From CAVSNH01 sp963729275 (GTDB taxonomy: Bacteria; Actinomycetota; Acidimicrobiia; Acidimicrobiales; RAAP-2), in contig CAVSNH010000003.1 in NCBI GenBank assembly GCA_963729275.1, forward strand, positions 496,001 through 560,000: DNA of 64,000 bases. Direction: 5' to 3'. Shown here piece after piece: positions 45,579 through 53,420 of the stretch. The translations under genes were made by a program, and so were the position numbers. A model generated the notes under the pieces. That model saw only the letters and a program-made list of their open reading frames with translations, ran no database searches and had not been told where the DNA came from. Within the stretch, counting starts at the first letter, position 1. Each line of letters opens with the position of its first letter.

Positions 45579-46136
45579 TCAGAACCAGTGCACCCACGGG
45601 TGGTTGTGTCGCCAGACCACCACGGTCACTTTCCCGATGATGTCCGAGGCGGGCACCGTGCCCCAGAACCTGCTGTCAATGGAGTCCCCACGACAGTCAC
45701 CCATCACGTAGTACTGATGGACCGGGATCTTGATGGCGAGGACGTTGGCCGCCGATTGGTAGCAGATGCCCGTCAACTTCGGGAGCCAGGGCTCGGCCAG
45801 CGGTGAACCGTTGATCAGGATGGTGTTGCCCTGCGACGAGATCGTTTCGCCGGGCAGCCCGATCACTCGCTTGGCCAGGATCGGGTAGTCGGAATCGGAG
45901 TCACCGGGCGGACGACGAAAGACGATGATGTCGCCTCGGTGGATCGTCGAGTCGAGCTTGTTGACGATGAGGCGGTCCCCGATCTGCAAGGTCGGCGACA
46001 TCGACGAGGACGGGACAACGAACGCCTGGGCTGCGTAGGTGTTGACGGCGCCCGACAGCAGCACGATCAGAGCCAGGATTCCAACCAGGACGAGGATGCC
46101 TCGGAGCCTGGGGCGCCTAGGACCAGGCCAGCCCAC
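45579..46136 (-). CDS. lepB: Signal peptidase I
   Basis: 185 residues. A single N-terminal membrane anchor (GILVLVGILALIVLLSGAVN) precedes the serine/lysine protease domain: AFVVPSSSMSPTLQIGDRLI (Ser45), GDIIVFRRPPGDSDSDYPIL, AKRVIGLPGETISSQGN (Lys89) and VMGDCRGDSIDSRFWGTVPA (box E). It removes signal peptides from exported proteins; several such proteins occur in this window. Size and spacing are normal. It stands in its own unit, not linked to rplS/rnhB here. Confidence 0.95.
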   Translation of the reverse strand: MGWPGPRRPRLRGILVLVGILALIVLLSGAVNTYAAQAFVVPSSSMSPTLQIGDRLIVNKLDSTIHRGDIIVFRRPPGDSDSDYPILAKRVIGLPGETISSQGNTILINGSPLAEPWLPKLTGICYQSAANVLAIKIPVHQYYVMGDCRGDSIDSRFWGTVPASDIIGKVTVVVWRHNHPWVHWF

Positions 46137-46456
46137 GGCGTGAGGTTACGTCACCGACCTCCGTGCGCACCCTCGGCTACCCCGGAAGTCGGACGTGGCT
46201 TACGAGCGAAGCCGCCGACGTCAGTCAGCCCGAATGACTCAGCCTCTCGACCTGAGACGGCTGTCGAGCCGATGGTCCACTGCGGCGGATCTGAGCAGAC
46301 GACTGGCCCGAGGGCGTGCCTGACGGCGGCCACCCGTCCGGGTGGTGGCAGGCACCGGATGGGAACTGGTATCCCCCACACCTCCATCCCCAGGTCATGA
46401 GCCAACCCCCACCCACCCGGGGCCAACTTCTCACCGGCGAGCAGTTGCTCCGTCGG
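46137..46456. other. 320-bp gap between two reverse genes, with a gene relic
   Basis: The stretch holds the leader of lepB and, on the forward strand, a relic of a DUF2510-like protein start (see separate entry at 46316). No other gene was supported. Confidence 0.45.
46316..46420 (+). pseudogene. Relic of a DUF2510-like tagged protein
   Basis: Forward frame reads MPDGGHPSGWWQAPDGNWYP, then PHLHPQVMSQPPPTRGQ, before running into sequence antisense to the phosphotransferase gene. GWWQAPDGNWYPP is the short Trp-rich motif at the start of many acidimicrobial membrane or secreted proteins. Only the first 35 residues look genuine. It may be a decayed gene or a cut end of a rearrangement. Confidence 0.42.
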
Positions 46457-47473
46457 TCATCCCCTGTAGTCGGTCGTCTCGGCGAGCTCCGCCGCGTCCC
46501 TCATCAGGTTGACAACGATGGCGCCGAACGCCTGGAGCTTCTCGTCGCCCCCGGCACGCTGGAATCCCTGCTCCAGCACGATGGCCAGCTTCCACTTGGC
46601 CAGGATCACGTAGTAGTCGATGTCGGCGACCTGGCGGCCCGACACTTCCGAGTAGTGGTCGAGAACCTGCGATCGCGACGGCATGCCGGTCATGTCGACG
46701 TAGCTGGTGGTCGCCGCCTCCGGCGCGTTGGTGTCGTCGGGCCATCCCTGCACCATCCATGCCAGGTCGAGCTTCGGATCGCCGACCGTGCCCATCTCCC
46801 AGTCGACGATGGCGGCCAACCGGGCAGGAGCGCCATTCCGGTACATGACATTGGCGAACTGGTAGTCGCCGTGCATCAGCCCGGGGATGTAATCGAGCGG
46901 CCGGTGTCGACGCAACCAGTCGGCCGCCACGTCCATGCCCGGCAACTCACGGCCTTTGATCCGCTCGAAGAAGGTCGTCCAGCGATCGACTTGCCGCTCG
47001 TGGAAGCCCTCAGGGCGCCCCAGATCCTCGAGGCCCTTCTCCTTCCAGTCGACCTTCGACAGCAAGGCGATACCTTCTGCCAACTGGTAGGCCAGGCCTC
47101 GTCGCGCCTCGATATCGGTGTCGAACGGTGACGGCCACTGATCGACACCCATCGGCGACCAGCCGTCCACGAAACCCATGAGGTAGAAGGCGCGGCCCAT
47201 GACGGACTGGTCAGTGCACATGGCAACGGCTCGAGTATGGGGCACCTCGGTCCCGTCGAGTGCCTCGATGATGCGCCACTCGCGAAAAATGCCGTCGTCG
47301 CGACTGGCAGGAGCGGTTGGCGGCGGGATTCTCATGGCGCAGTGGAGATCGCCGCGCCGGATCTCGTAGATCTCGTTCTGCGATCCGCCAGAGATGTATC
47401 GGGTGATTATCTTCTCTCCCTCACCCGGCAGACCCATTCGATCCATCCAGACGCCGAGCAGCTCATCATCCAT
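46457..47473 (-). CDS. Phosphotransferase-family protein (APH/ChoK-like kinase)
   Basis: 338 residues from ATG 47473. Kinase-like features: GGSQNEIYEIRRGDLHCAMR (ATP lobe), FYLMGFVDGWSP, the catalytic loop GLMHGDYQFANVMYRNG with Asp, and AAIVDWEMGTVGDPKLDLAW (metal Asp). These proteins of actinomycetes are often encoded with acyl-CoA dehydrogenases (FadE36 group) and act in lipid or sterol breakdown. Here an enoyl-CoA hydratase and SDR follow divergently, consistent with a CoA-linked catabolic locus. Its substrate is unknown. Confidence 0.92.
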   Translation of the reverse strand: MDDELLGVWMDRMGLPGEGEKIITRYISGGSQNEIYEIRRGDLHCAMRIPPPTAPASRDDGIFREWRIIEALDGTEVPHTRAVAMCTDQSVMGRAFYLMGFVDGWSPMGVDQWPSPFDTDIEARRGLAYQLAEGIALLSKVDWKEKGLEDLGRPEGFHERQVDRWTTFFERIKGRELPGMDVAADWLRRHRPLDYIPGLMHGDYQFANVMYRNGAPARLAAIVDWEMGTVGDPKLDLAWMVQGWPDDTNAPEAATTSYVDMTGMPSRSQVLDHYSEVSGRQVADIDYYVILAKWKLAIVLEQGFQRAGGDEKLQAFGAIVVNLMRDAAELAETTDYRG

Positions 47474-47714
47474 CAACGGTTCCACCCTTCGAGTCGTAGC
47501 CCTCGGGTCAGTCTCTGTGCGCGGGCAACCAACCTCATCACCGGTTGCCATTCCGTCCGACGTTGCACTGCGCCACCTTCCAACACCGGGGTGCAACCCC
47601 GCGCACGTCCGAGATCGTTGGTTCCACGACGGAGCCAACCCATGGTGCGCCGATCGACATTGACGGCGAATACTATTGCCCCACCGGGCGGGCAGAAGAG
47701 AGGCTCACGACGCC

Positions 47715-48524
47715 ATGATCGATGATCTCGGAACGTCGAACCTTCGATTTGAGAGCGAGGGGCCCATCGCCTGGTGCGTGATCGACCGACCGGCGGCCAG
47801 GAATGCACTCACCCCCGCCATGTACTACGGGATCAAACGCGCCGTTCACCTCGTCAACCGAGATCCCGTCCTGGCCGCCCTCATCATCACCGGGAGCGGC
47901 GACGTCTTCGCCCCGGGAGGCGACCTCGGCGGCCGAGCCGAGCCCGGTGACGAGAAGACACCGGACATCGGTGCCGACGTCCTCCCGTTCCTCGCCATTC
48001 GAGATAGCAACGCGCCGGTGATCGCGGCCGTGAACGGGATCTGCCAGGCCGGAGGCCTCCTGATCGCCATGATGGCCGACATCGCCGTGGCCAGCGACCG
48101 AGCCACCTTCCGGGTGCCAGAGCTACTCAGAGGCATTCCCGACGCCACCTACGCGGCCGCCCTGCCCGCCCACGTCGGGCTGGCCGTGGCCCGGGATCTC
48201 CTCCTGTCAGCCCGCACCTTCGATGCAATCGAGGCACAGCGCCTCGGGGTGCTGTCCCGAGTCGTCCCCCACGAGCAATTGCGGACCGCTGCCCTCCAGG
48301 CGGCCAACGAGGTGCTGCAGACTGCGCCCGCCGCCAGGGCCCACGTGAAGAGAATGCTCAACGAGCGATACGGGCAGATCGACTACCAGACGATGTTCTG
48401 GGCGCTGGGAAACTCGCCCGAGCCGAGGGAGGGCATGCGTGCCTTCATGGAAAAACGGCCACCGAGCTGGGTGCCGTCCGGCTCATCCGAGGGCGGCACG
48501 ACCCTCGGTCCGGCGGATGGCTGA
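47715..48524 (+). CDS. Enoyl-CoA hydratase/isomerase family protein
   Basis: 269 residues from ATG 47715. Crotonase fold: CVIDRPAARNALTPAMYYGI, LIITGSGDVFAPGGDLGGRA (oxyanion loop), VIAAVNGICQAGGLLIAMMA with ADIAVASDRATFRVPE. The usual hydratase Glu pair is not clear: NGICQAGGLL has Gln where a Gly/Glu-type loop normally sits, so it could be an isomerase, hydrolase or decarboxylase of this superfamily. Likely part of a fatty-acid or steroid-side-chain pathway with its neighbours. Confidence 0.9.
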   Translation: MIDDLGTSNLRFESEGPIAWCVIDRPAARNALTPAMYYGIKRAVHLVNRDPVLAALIITGSGDVFAPGGDLGGRAEPGDEKTPDIGADVLPFLAIRDSNAPVIAAVNGICQAGGLLIAMMADIAVASDRATFRVPELLRGIPDATYAAALPAHVGLAVARDLLLSARTFDAIEAQRLGVLSRVVPHEQLRTAALQAANEVLQTAPAARAHVKRMLNERYGQIDYQTMFWALGNSPEPREGMRAFMEKRPPSWVPSGSSEGGTTLGPADG

Positions 48525-48710
48525 CACCGGCCCACCGCGTCGTACCAACTCGCCGTCCGTCGCTCACTGCGGAGCCCAACCAGCACGGTCATGGATCTGC
48601 AGAGCTCGGAATCGACGGGGATGCCATCATGGACCTCGAGGTCAGAGCCGCCGTCGCCGCACCCGACCAACCGCCTGTCCACGACATCAACGCAGATTCG
48701 AGAGGATGAC

Positions 48711-49538
48711 ATGACACTGTTCGACGCGTTTCGCTACGACGGCAAGAGGGCGTTGGTCGTCGGAGGGGCAACGGGGATGGGCGCGGCGACAGCCGAGCTG
48801 CTGCAGTCTGCCGGTGCCGAGGTGGTGGTCATGGACTACGCCGAGGTCTCCTTGCCGGACGCCACCGCCATCCACGTGAACCTGGCCGAGAAGGCTTCGA
48901 TCGATACCGCCCTCGATCAGGTCCGAGGTCCGATTCATGCCCTCTTCGCCTGTGCCGGCGTGGCCGACGGCACTCCCGGCATCGAGAAAATCAACTTCAT
49001 CGGTCATCGCCACATCATCGATCGCCTCCTGGCCGACGACCTCCTGCCCCGAGGGTCGGCCATCGGCTTCATCTCCTCGGCGGCCGGGTTGGGATGGGAA
49101 TCCAACCTGGCCCGTCTCCAGACCTATCTCGCCACCCCCGACTTCGACAGCGCGGTGGAGTGGATCGCCACCAATGGCGGCGCCGACTACATGTCGACCA
49201 AGCAGGCCATGTGCGCCTACGTGGCCAGCCAGGCCTTCCCCTTCATGAAGCGGGGGATCCGGATCAACGCCATCTGCCCGGGCCCGACCGACACCCCCCT
49301 CGCCCAAGCCAACAAGGAGCTGTGGCTGGGGTTCGGGGCCGACTACCGCGACGAGCTGAGCGTCCCTGCCTCCAGCCCCCTCGAGCAGGCCTACCCGCTC
49401 GTGTTCCTGTGCAGCGAAGCCGCCGCCGTCATCAGCGGGATCACCCTGGTCACCGACATCGGATACTTCGCCGCCGGCGTCACCGAGGCGTTCCCGTCGG
49501 CCACTCCGGTGGCCAACTTCCTGCTCGGCCGGATGTAA
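48711..49538 (+). CDS. Short-chain dehydrogenase/reductase
   Basis: 275 residues. Cofactor loop GKRALVVGGATGMGAATAEL, HALFACAGVADGTPG in place of NNAG, and catalytic GGADYMSTKQAMCAYVASQA (Tyr-x3-Lys), then INAICPGPTDTPLAQANKE. AGAEVVVMDYAEVSLPDATA suggests NAD preference by the acidic residue after beta2. Length and order are normal for classical SDRs that act on 3alpha/17beta-hydroxysteroids or hydroxyacyl-CoA. It follows the crotonase gene with a 186-bp gap and good AGAGGA site. Confidence 0.92.
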   Translation: MTLFDAFRYDGKRALVVGGATGMGAATAELLQSAGAEVVVMDYAEVSLPDATAIHVNLAEKASIDTALDQVRGPIHALFACAGVADGTPGIEKINFIGHRHIIDRLLADDLLPRGSAIGFISSAAGLGWESNLARLQTYLATPDFDSAVEWIATNGGADYMSTKQAMCAYVASQAFPFMKRGIRINAICPGPTDTPLAQANKELWLGFGADYRDELSVPASSPLEQAYPLVFLCSEAAAVISGITLVTDIGYFAAGVTEAFPSATPVANFLLGRM

Positions 49539-49563
49539 CGGCCAAGCGGTCGCACACGTTCGC

Positions 49564-50451
49564 TCAGAGGCGCTCGGTGACGGGCTTCGCCTGCTCCTCG
49601 GCACTCGGAGTGAAGGCTCGGATCATGGCGTCCTGAGAGAAGGATGCCCGTAGCTCACCTCCTTCGGTGAACACCTGGCCTCGGACGAAGGCCATGCCCC
49701 TCCCGACCTGCACGCTCTCGTGGTGATAGAGGAGCCAGCCGTCCCATACCACCGGCTCGTGGAACGTCACCGAAATGGCCATGACACCGGTGGAGAGGTC
49801 GCGGTGGGCCATCGACGTGCCGATGCCGGGGTGCGCCCGCATCGTGGTCGAGATGGACAGGTGACCGGTGAAATGGGCGATCAGCGCTTTGGCCAGCGCC
49901 GCATCCGTCGGGACGGTCGAGTAGCGGAGCCACGCGTCGAGAATGGGCGGACCGACGTCGGCTGGATCGTTCGGATCGTGGACACCGTCAAGACGTAGCT
50001 CGCGACCCTCCATGGGCATGGAGCACACGATGGCGTCCATGGGTGAGCACACGGGCGGCAGGTCGGCCTGGCGCCTGATGACGTCGGGGTGCTCGACGTC
50101 CATGAGGACGGTCACGGAGGCGCAACGTCGTTCGCTCTGGATCACACTGACCACCGCGCTGGCGAAGGTGCGGCCCTCGTGGAGGATGTCGACGTCGAAC
50201 CAGACAAGCTGTTCGTCGTCGACGACGCGGAAGAATGCGGCGTGGGCAGAGCGCGCCGTATGGTGCGGAAAGGTCTTCGAGCAGGCCACGACGGCCTGAG
50301 CCAGAAGTTGGCTACCGTCGACGACGCGGCGCCCTCCTCCGTCGCTCAGTCCCGTAAATCGGTGCCCGCCAGCCGGCTGGACGTCGAAGATCTGGAGCAT
50401 CCTGGCGACGGAGGAATGGCTTTCGACCTCAGGCCGATCATCGCTCATCAC
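49564..50451 (-). CDS. TesB-like acyl-CoA thioesterase
   Basis: 295 residues. Double hotdog fold: RMLQIFDVQPAGGHRFTGLS and GSQLLAQAVVACSKTFPHHT in the first half; VGPPILDAWLRYSTVPTD and MAHRDLSTGVMAISVTFHEP with SFSQDAMIRAF in the second, holding the Asp/Thr/Gln catalytic set. It hydrolyses acyl-CoA to free acid and CoA. It is translationally coupled to the DUF427 gene by an ATGA overlap at 50448-50451, and lies convergent with the SDR gene. Confidence 0.88.
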   Translation of the reverse strand: MMSDDRPEVESHSSVARMLQIFDVQPAGGHRFTGLSDGGGRRVVDGSQLLAQAVVACSKTFPHHTARSAHAAFFRVVDDEQLVWFDVDILHEGRTFASAVVSVIQSERRCASVTVLMDVEHPDVIRRQADLPPVCSPMDAIVCSMPMEGRELRLDGVHDPNDPADVGPPILDAWLRYSTVPTDAALAKALIAHFTGHLSISTTMRAHPGIGTSMAHRDLSTGVMAISVTFHEPVVWDGWLLYHHESVQVGRGMAFVRGQVFTEGGELRASFSQDAMIRAFTPSAEEQAKPVTERL

Positions 50452-50834
50452 CCGGATACTGGGGGGTTGGCAACTCCGATTCGAAGCTGGACAGTGTCCT
50501 GGAAGAAGGCCACGTAGCCAGCCAGTCGGGCGACCTGGGGATAAGGATCCTCGTAGGACCAGACGAGCACGTCCCCCTCAGGGCCCGGGTACTTGCGGTA
50601 GGTGGCGGTGCCCTTGAACGGGCAACGGGTCGTCCGCTCCTCGGGTAGGAACAGATCCAGTCGTACATGCTCGGGGGGGAAGTAGAAGACGAGGCCGTGA
50701 TCCTGCTCGTCGACGAGCAGACACCGGTCACTGTCGGCCAGTACGACGTTGCCGACGGTGACCGTGACCCGGTTCCGACGAGCCAGGATGTCGACACGGT
50801 AGTCAGGTCGATCGACGAACCCCGATGGCTCCAC
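50448..50834 (-). CDS. DUF427 family protein
   Basis: 128 residues from GTG 50834, chosen for the AAAGGAGG site seven bases upstream. DUF427 features: VRLDLFLPEERTTRCPFKGT, ATYRKYPGPEGDVLVWSYED and YVAFFQDTVQLRIG, following NVVLADSDRCLLVDEQDHGL. The fold is a small beta barrel of unknown biochemical role; relatives are common next to lipid and CoA genes in actinobacteria. It shares ATGA with the thioesterase gene, so the two are made together. Confidence 0.9.
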   Translation of the reverse strand: MEPSGFVDRPDYRVDILARRNRVTVTVGNVVLADSDRCLLVDEQDHGLVFYFPPEHVRLDLFLPEERTTRCPFKGTATYRKYPGPEGDVLVWSYEDPYPQVARLAGYVAFFQDTVQLRIGVANPPVSG

Positions 50835-50971
50835 GGGCTTCCTCCTTTCGACGTGGATCAACGCATGTGACCGTAGTCTTTCGCCTCCATCCGGCAATCG
50901 GAGCTCGGCTTGCGCATGAGGGAGACGACAACGGCCATGTCCAGGGCCGGCTTGCCGGCCCGGGCCAAGCC

Positions 50972-51809
50972 TCAGGCTCGTCCGCGAGTGGGCGTGACGG
51001 GTAACTGGTGCTCCATGACGACGCCGTCCTCAAAGCTGACCAGAAGGTCTCGACCCGGTTCCAAGATGTCATAACCATGGTCCTCGGCCCACCGCGCCAG
51101 CTCTCCGTAGATCGGTGCGACCGCTCCATGTGAGATGGCACCGCCGTAGTCGATCACCGTGAAGACGACCTGTGTCGGCGGCAACACCATGCTGATGACG
51201 TCGTCCGCCGCCAGTTCCCGATCTCCGATCTCGACGGCGACGTAGGGAGCCAGATCACCGTCCTCCTTCACTCTGTAGAACGAGAACCCGGGCCCATCCC
51301 CTGTAATCCCGGCATCCCCGAGCCGCTCCGCCAGCGTGAAGAACGCCGTTGCCACGTCTTCGACCCAGACATCGTCGAAGTTCTCGAATCGGAGTCCCGG
51401 TCTGTCAACCTCAACGGCGGCAACGCGCTGTTCGGGCACACCCTTCAGCGCGATCTCACACTCCATGACGTCCTCCCGTTCGATGTAGCGGAGGCGCCGC
51501 TCAACTCGGGCTAGACGTGTCTGGTCGTCGCTGACGCGCTCTCCTAGCTCCGCCCTCTTCATCAGCAACATCCCCCGCAGCGCGTCAGGAGCTCATGTCC
51601 TCTATGAGTGGCCGCAGCTGCGCAAGGCTGAGCCCGAGCTCTTTGAGGGCGATGATCCGATGAAGCCGCGGCAGCTGATGGGCGCTGTAGGTCCGATAGC
51701 CATTTCGTGCGTTGACGGAATGGGGCGTCGGAAGTCCCACCTCTTCGTAGTGGTGCAGTGTCCGGACGGACACTCCCCCGAGTCGGGCGAACTCTCCAAT
51801 GGTCAACAT
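50972..51809 (-). pseudogene. MerR regulator with GyrI-like ligand domain, split by a frameshift
   Basis: From ATG 51809 the HTH is clear: MLTIGEFARLGGVSVRTLHH then YEEVGLPTPHSVNARNGYRT and LSLAQLRPLIEDMSS, where a TGA stops it at 51585. Continuing in another frame comes the coiled-coil and effector part: PDALRGMLLMKRAELGERVS, ALKGVPEQRVAAVEVDRPGL and YVAVEIGDRE to 50972. One extra base near 51590 would restore a 280-residue TipA/BmrR-type regulator that senses small cationic or hydrophobic compounds. It may still be two functional polypeptides, but the stop falls inside a conserved junction. Confidence 0.82.
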
Positions 51810-51826
51810 GTGGAGACCATCCTCCA

Positions 51827-51850
51827 ACCCTGACGCGGGGTCAGAGTCAA
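51827..51850 (-). promoter_or_regulatory. MerR-type self-operator with -35 box
   Basis: Read on the reverse strand, TTGACT is followed by the near-palindrome ACTCTGACCCCGCGTCAGGGT (arms match except a few bases), ending just before the gene's ribosome site. MerR proteins bind such elements between widely spaced promoter boxes. The -10 box is not convincing. Confidence 0.42.
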
Positions 51851-51989
51851 GCTTTCCGACAGGGCCGTTGATAGTGATTGACGCCGGTGCCGGGTTGGCC
51901 AGCGCGAACCTGGCGCTTTCCGACGGCCTGAGCCGCCGCGTATGAGTGGGTGGCTCGGCCCCGCCGTCTGCCGCGACGCGTGGCCTCGC

Positions 51990-52859
51990 TCAGTTGAGGG
52001 AGAGGGGCGTGACCTGGCCAGATCGATCGAAGATGGTGGTGAAGCTCTGGGTCGATTCATCAACTGGCCCGACCGTGTCCAACGTGATAAATCCCTTTCT
52101 GAGGGGCTGAATCATGTACAGGGGATAGTTGTTGGCATACGACCCAATACCTTGCACGGTACCTCCGGATGTTCCGGCAACGTCCTCACTCATGATCGAA
52201 CTCTTGAAGTTGGCCAAGGCGAACAAATAGCAATCGGTTTCGCTTCGGTTGCACTCTGCCGGTCGTTCGATGATCCACTCTGCTGAGCTCCGCATGCACG
52301 ACGAGCAGGTACCTACGTCGGTGTAGCTCTTGTGGGAGGACAGGTCCGACACCGTGAGGGTGTACTTCCCCGCGGCATAGTCCACGGAGGTATCGATGAG
52401 GTCGCCGGGCTGGACGGAGAAAACGTTGTAACTCCGTGCCGGATACATCTCGTACCACGCCTTGTAAAACGGGGTGGTGTCAATTGGTCCGCCGCACCAG
52501 GCATCGGTCCCGTCCTGCTCCACGCTGTCACTGGTGAATCCGTCCAGTCCGACCCAGTTCGACGTGAACCGGTCGGGCGCCCCTGTGCATTTGATGGCCG
52601 GTTGCACGAATTCACTGTGTACGTAGTTGAATTTGGCGGCATCGGTCACTGCGTAACCTGACCAGTTGAGCGACAGGGTCGGTAAGCCGGCGGAGGGCTG
52701 GGAGGCAGCAATCATGGGCCGGCCTCCAGGGGATGGGGTCGGCTTGTTGGTCGGGCGCGCGGGCGTGTTGGTCGGCTGCGCGGCGGCGATCCCCCCTCCC
52801 CAGGCCAATATGGCGGTCACGACCGCTAGGAGCACAACCAGCGTTCGTTTCATCGTCAT
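51990..52859 (-). CDS. Secreted G1-family (eqolisin-like) glutamic peptidase
   Basis: 289 residues from ATG 52859 (a second ATG two codons on is possible). Signal peptide RTLVVLLAVVTAILAWGGGI ending AAAQ, a Pro/Thr linker, then the beta-sandwich domain: LPTLSLNWSGYAV, FVQPAIKCTG, FTSNWVGLDGFTS, VEQDGTDAWCGG (catalytic Gln), FYKAWYEMYPARS (catalytic Glu), GDLIDTSVDYAAGKYTLTVS and SAEWIIERP. These match the G1 group, acid-active proteases best known from fungi and scattered bacteria. It is exported; action at low pH is expected from the family. Confidence 0.87.
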   Translation of the reverse strand: MTMKRTLVVLLAVVTAILAWGGGIAAAQPTNTPARPTNKPTPSPGGRPMIAASQPSAGLPTLSLNWSGYAVTDAAKFNYVHSEFVQPAIKCTGAPDRFTSNWVGLDGFTSDSVEQDGTDAWCGGPIDTTPFYKAWYEMYPARSYNVFSVQPGDLIDTSVDYAAGKYTLTVSDLSSHKSYTDVGTCSSCMRSSAEWIIERPAECNRSETDCYLFALANFKSSIMSEDVAGTSGGTVQGIGSYANNYPLYMIQPLRKGFITLDTVGPVDESTQSFTTIFDRSGQVTPLSLN

Positions 52860-53420
52860 GCCCTTACCGTTCGTGCGGCCCGGAATGCCCCCGATCCGCT
52901 CGGGCGCAGTCTCGCCGCCGTCACTGGGCTCGTCAAGGCTCCGTCGATACGGAGCGGTCGAAACATTGTGCCAAGGGCCGGTGCCTGGTGTTGACGAGTG
53001 GGAGCCGAGCGAGTTGCCGCGCGGGCACAGGGTGAGCACCGTGGTCCTTGATCTGAAGCCGGCTGCCATCAGGCCATTCTCGACGCACCGACCGTCCCGC
53101 ACCGGCCTTCGCCCCAGTCGAGCTCATGTCGTGGGAAGCGCGTCGGCCCGGTGTTGCGCGGCGTCCCGGTGCTCGATTTCTCGAGTTCGGCGAAAGAGAG
53201 GTGGTGACTCCGTGGCGAAGGCCTGTGCCAGCATGGTCCTGACCCCCGGGGCTTCTCGAATTCAGGGAGCGCAGTGCCGTCCGCATTAGCGCGGTTCCGG
53301 CTGGACTCCGGTGCAAGCCGAGGCCGAACATGGACACGGCGTTTGCGGCGGCAGGTGGAGTTCCGAAGGATCGGGCATCGGGGCCCCGTCCCGACAGTCG
53401 TCCACCAGGCCGGGAGCGCG
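52860..53420. other. 561-bp divergent intergenic region
   Basis: Separates the G1 peptidase (reverse) from the large glycosyltransferase (forward). A small hairpin GCTCCG/CGGAGC lies at 52938-52955. The stretch near 53290-53330 has a weak likeness to the receptor core of cobalamin riboswitches but lacks the rest. No gene was supported. Confidence 0.4.

Noticed and set aside
46316..47131. Full 271-codon forward frame
   Set aside because: Only its first 35 codons look genuine (DUF2510-like tag); the rest is antisense to the phosphotransferase gene.
53270..53340. Cobalamin-riboswitch-like stretch (CTCCGGTGCAAGCCGAGG)
   Set aside because: The remaining conserved receptor elements and a B12 box are absent, and the downstream gene is a glycosyltransferase.
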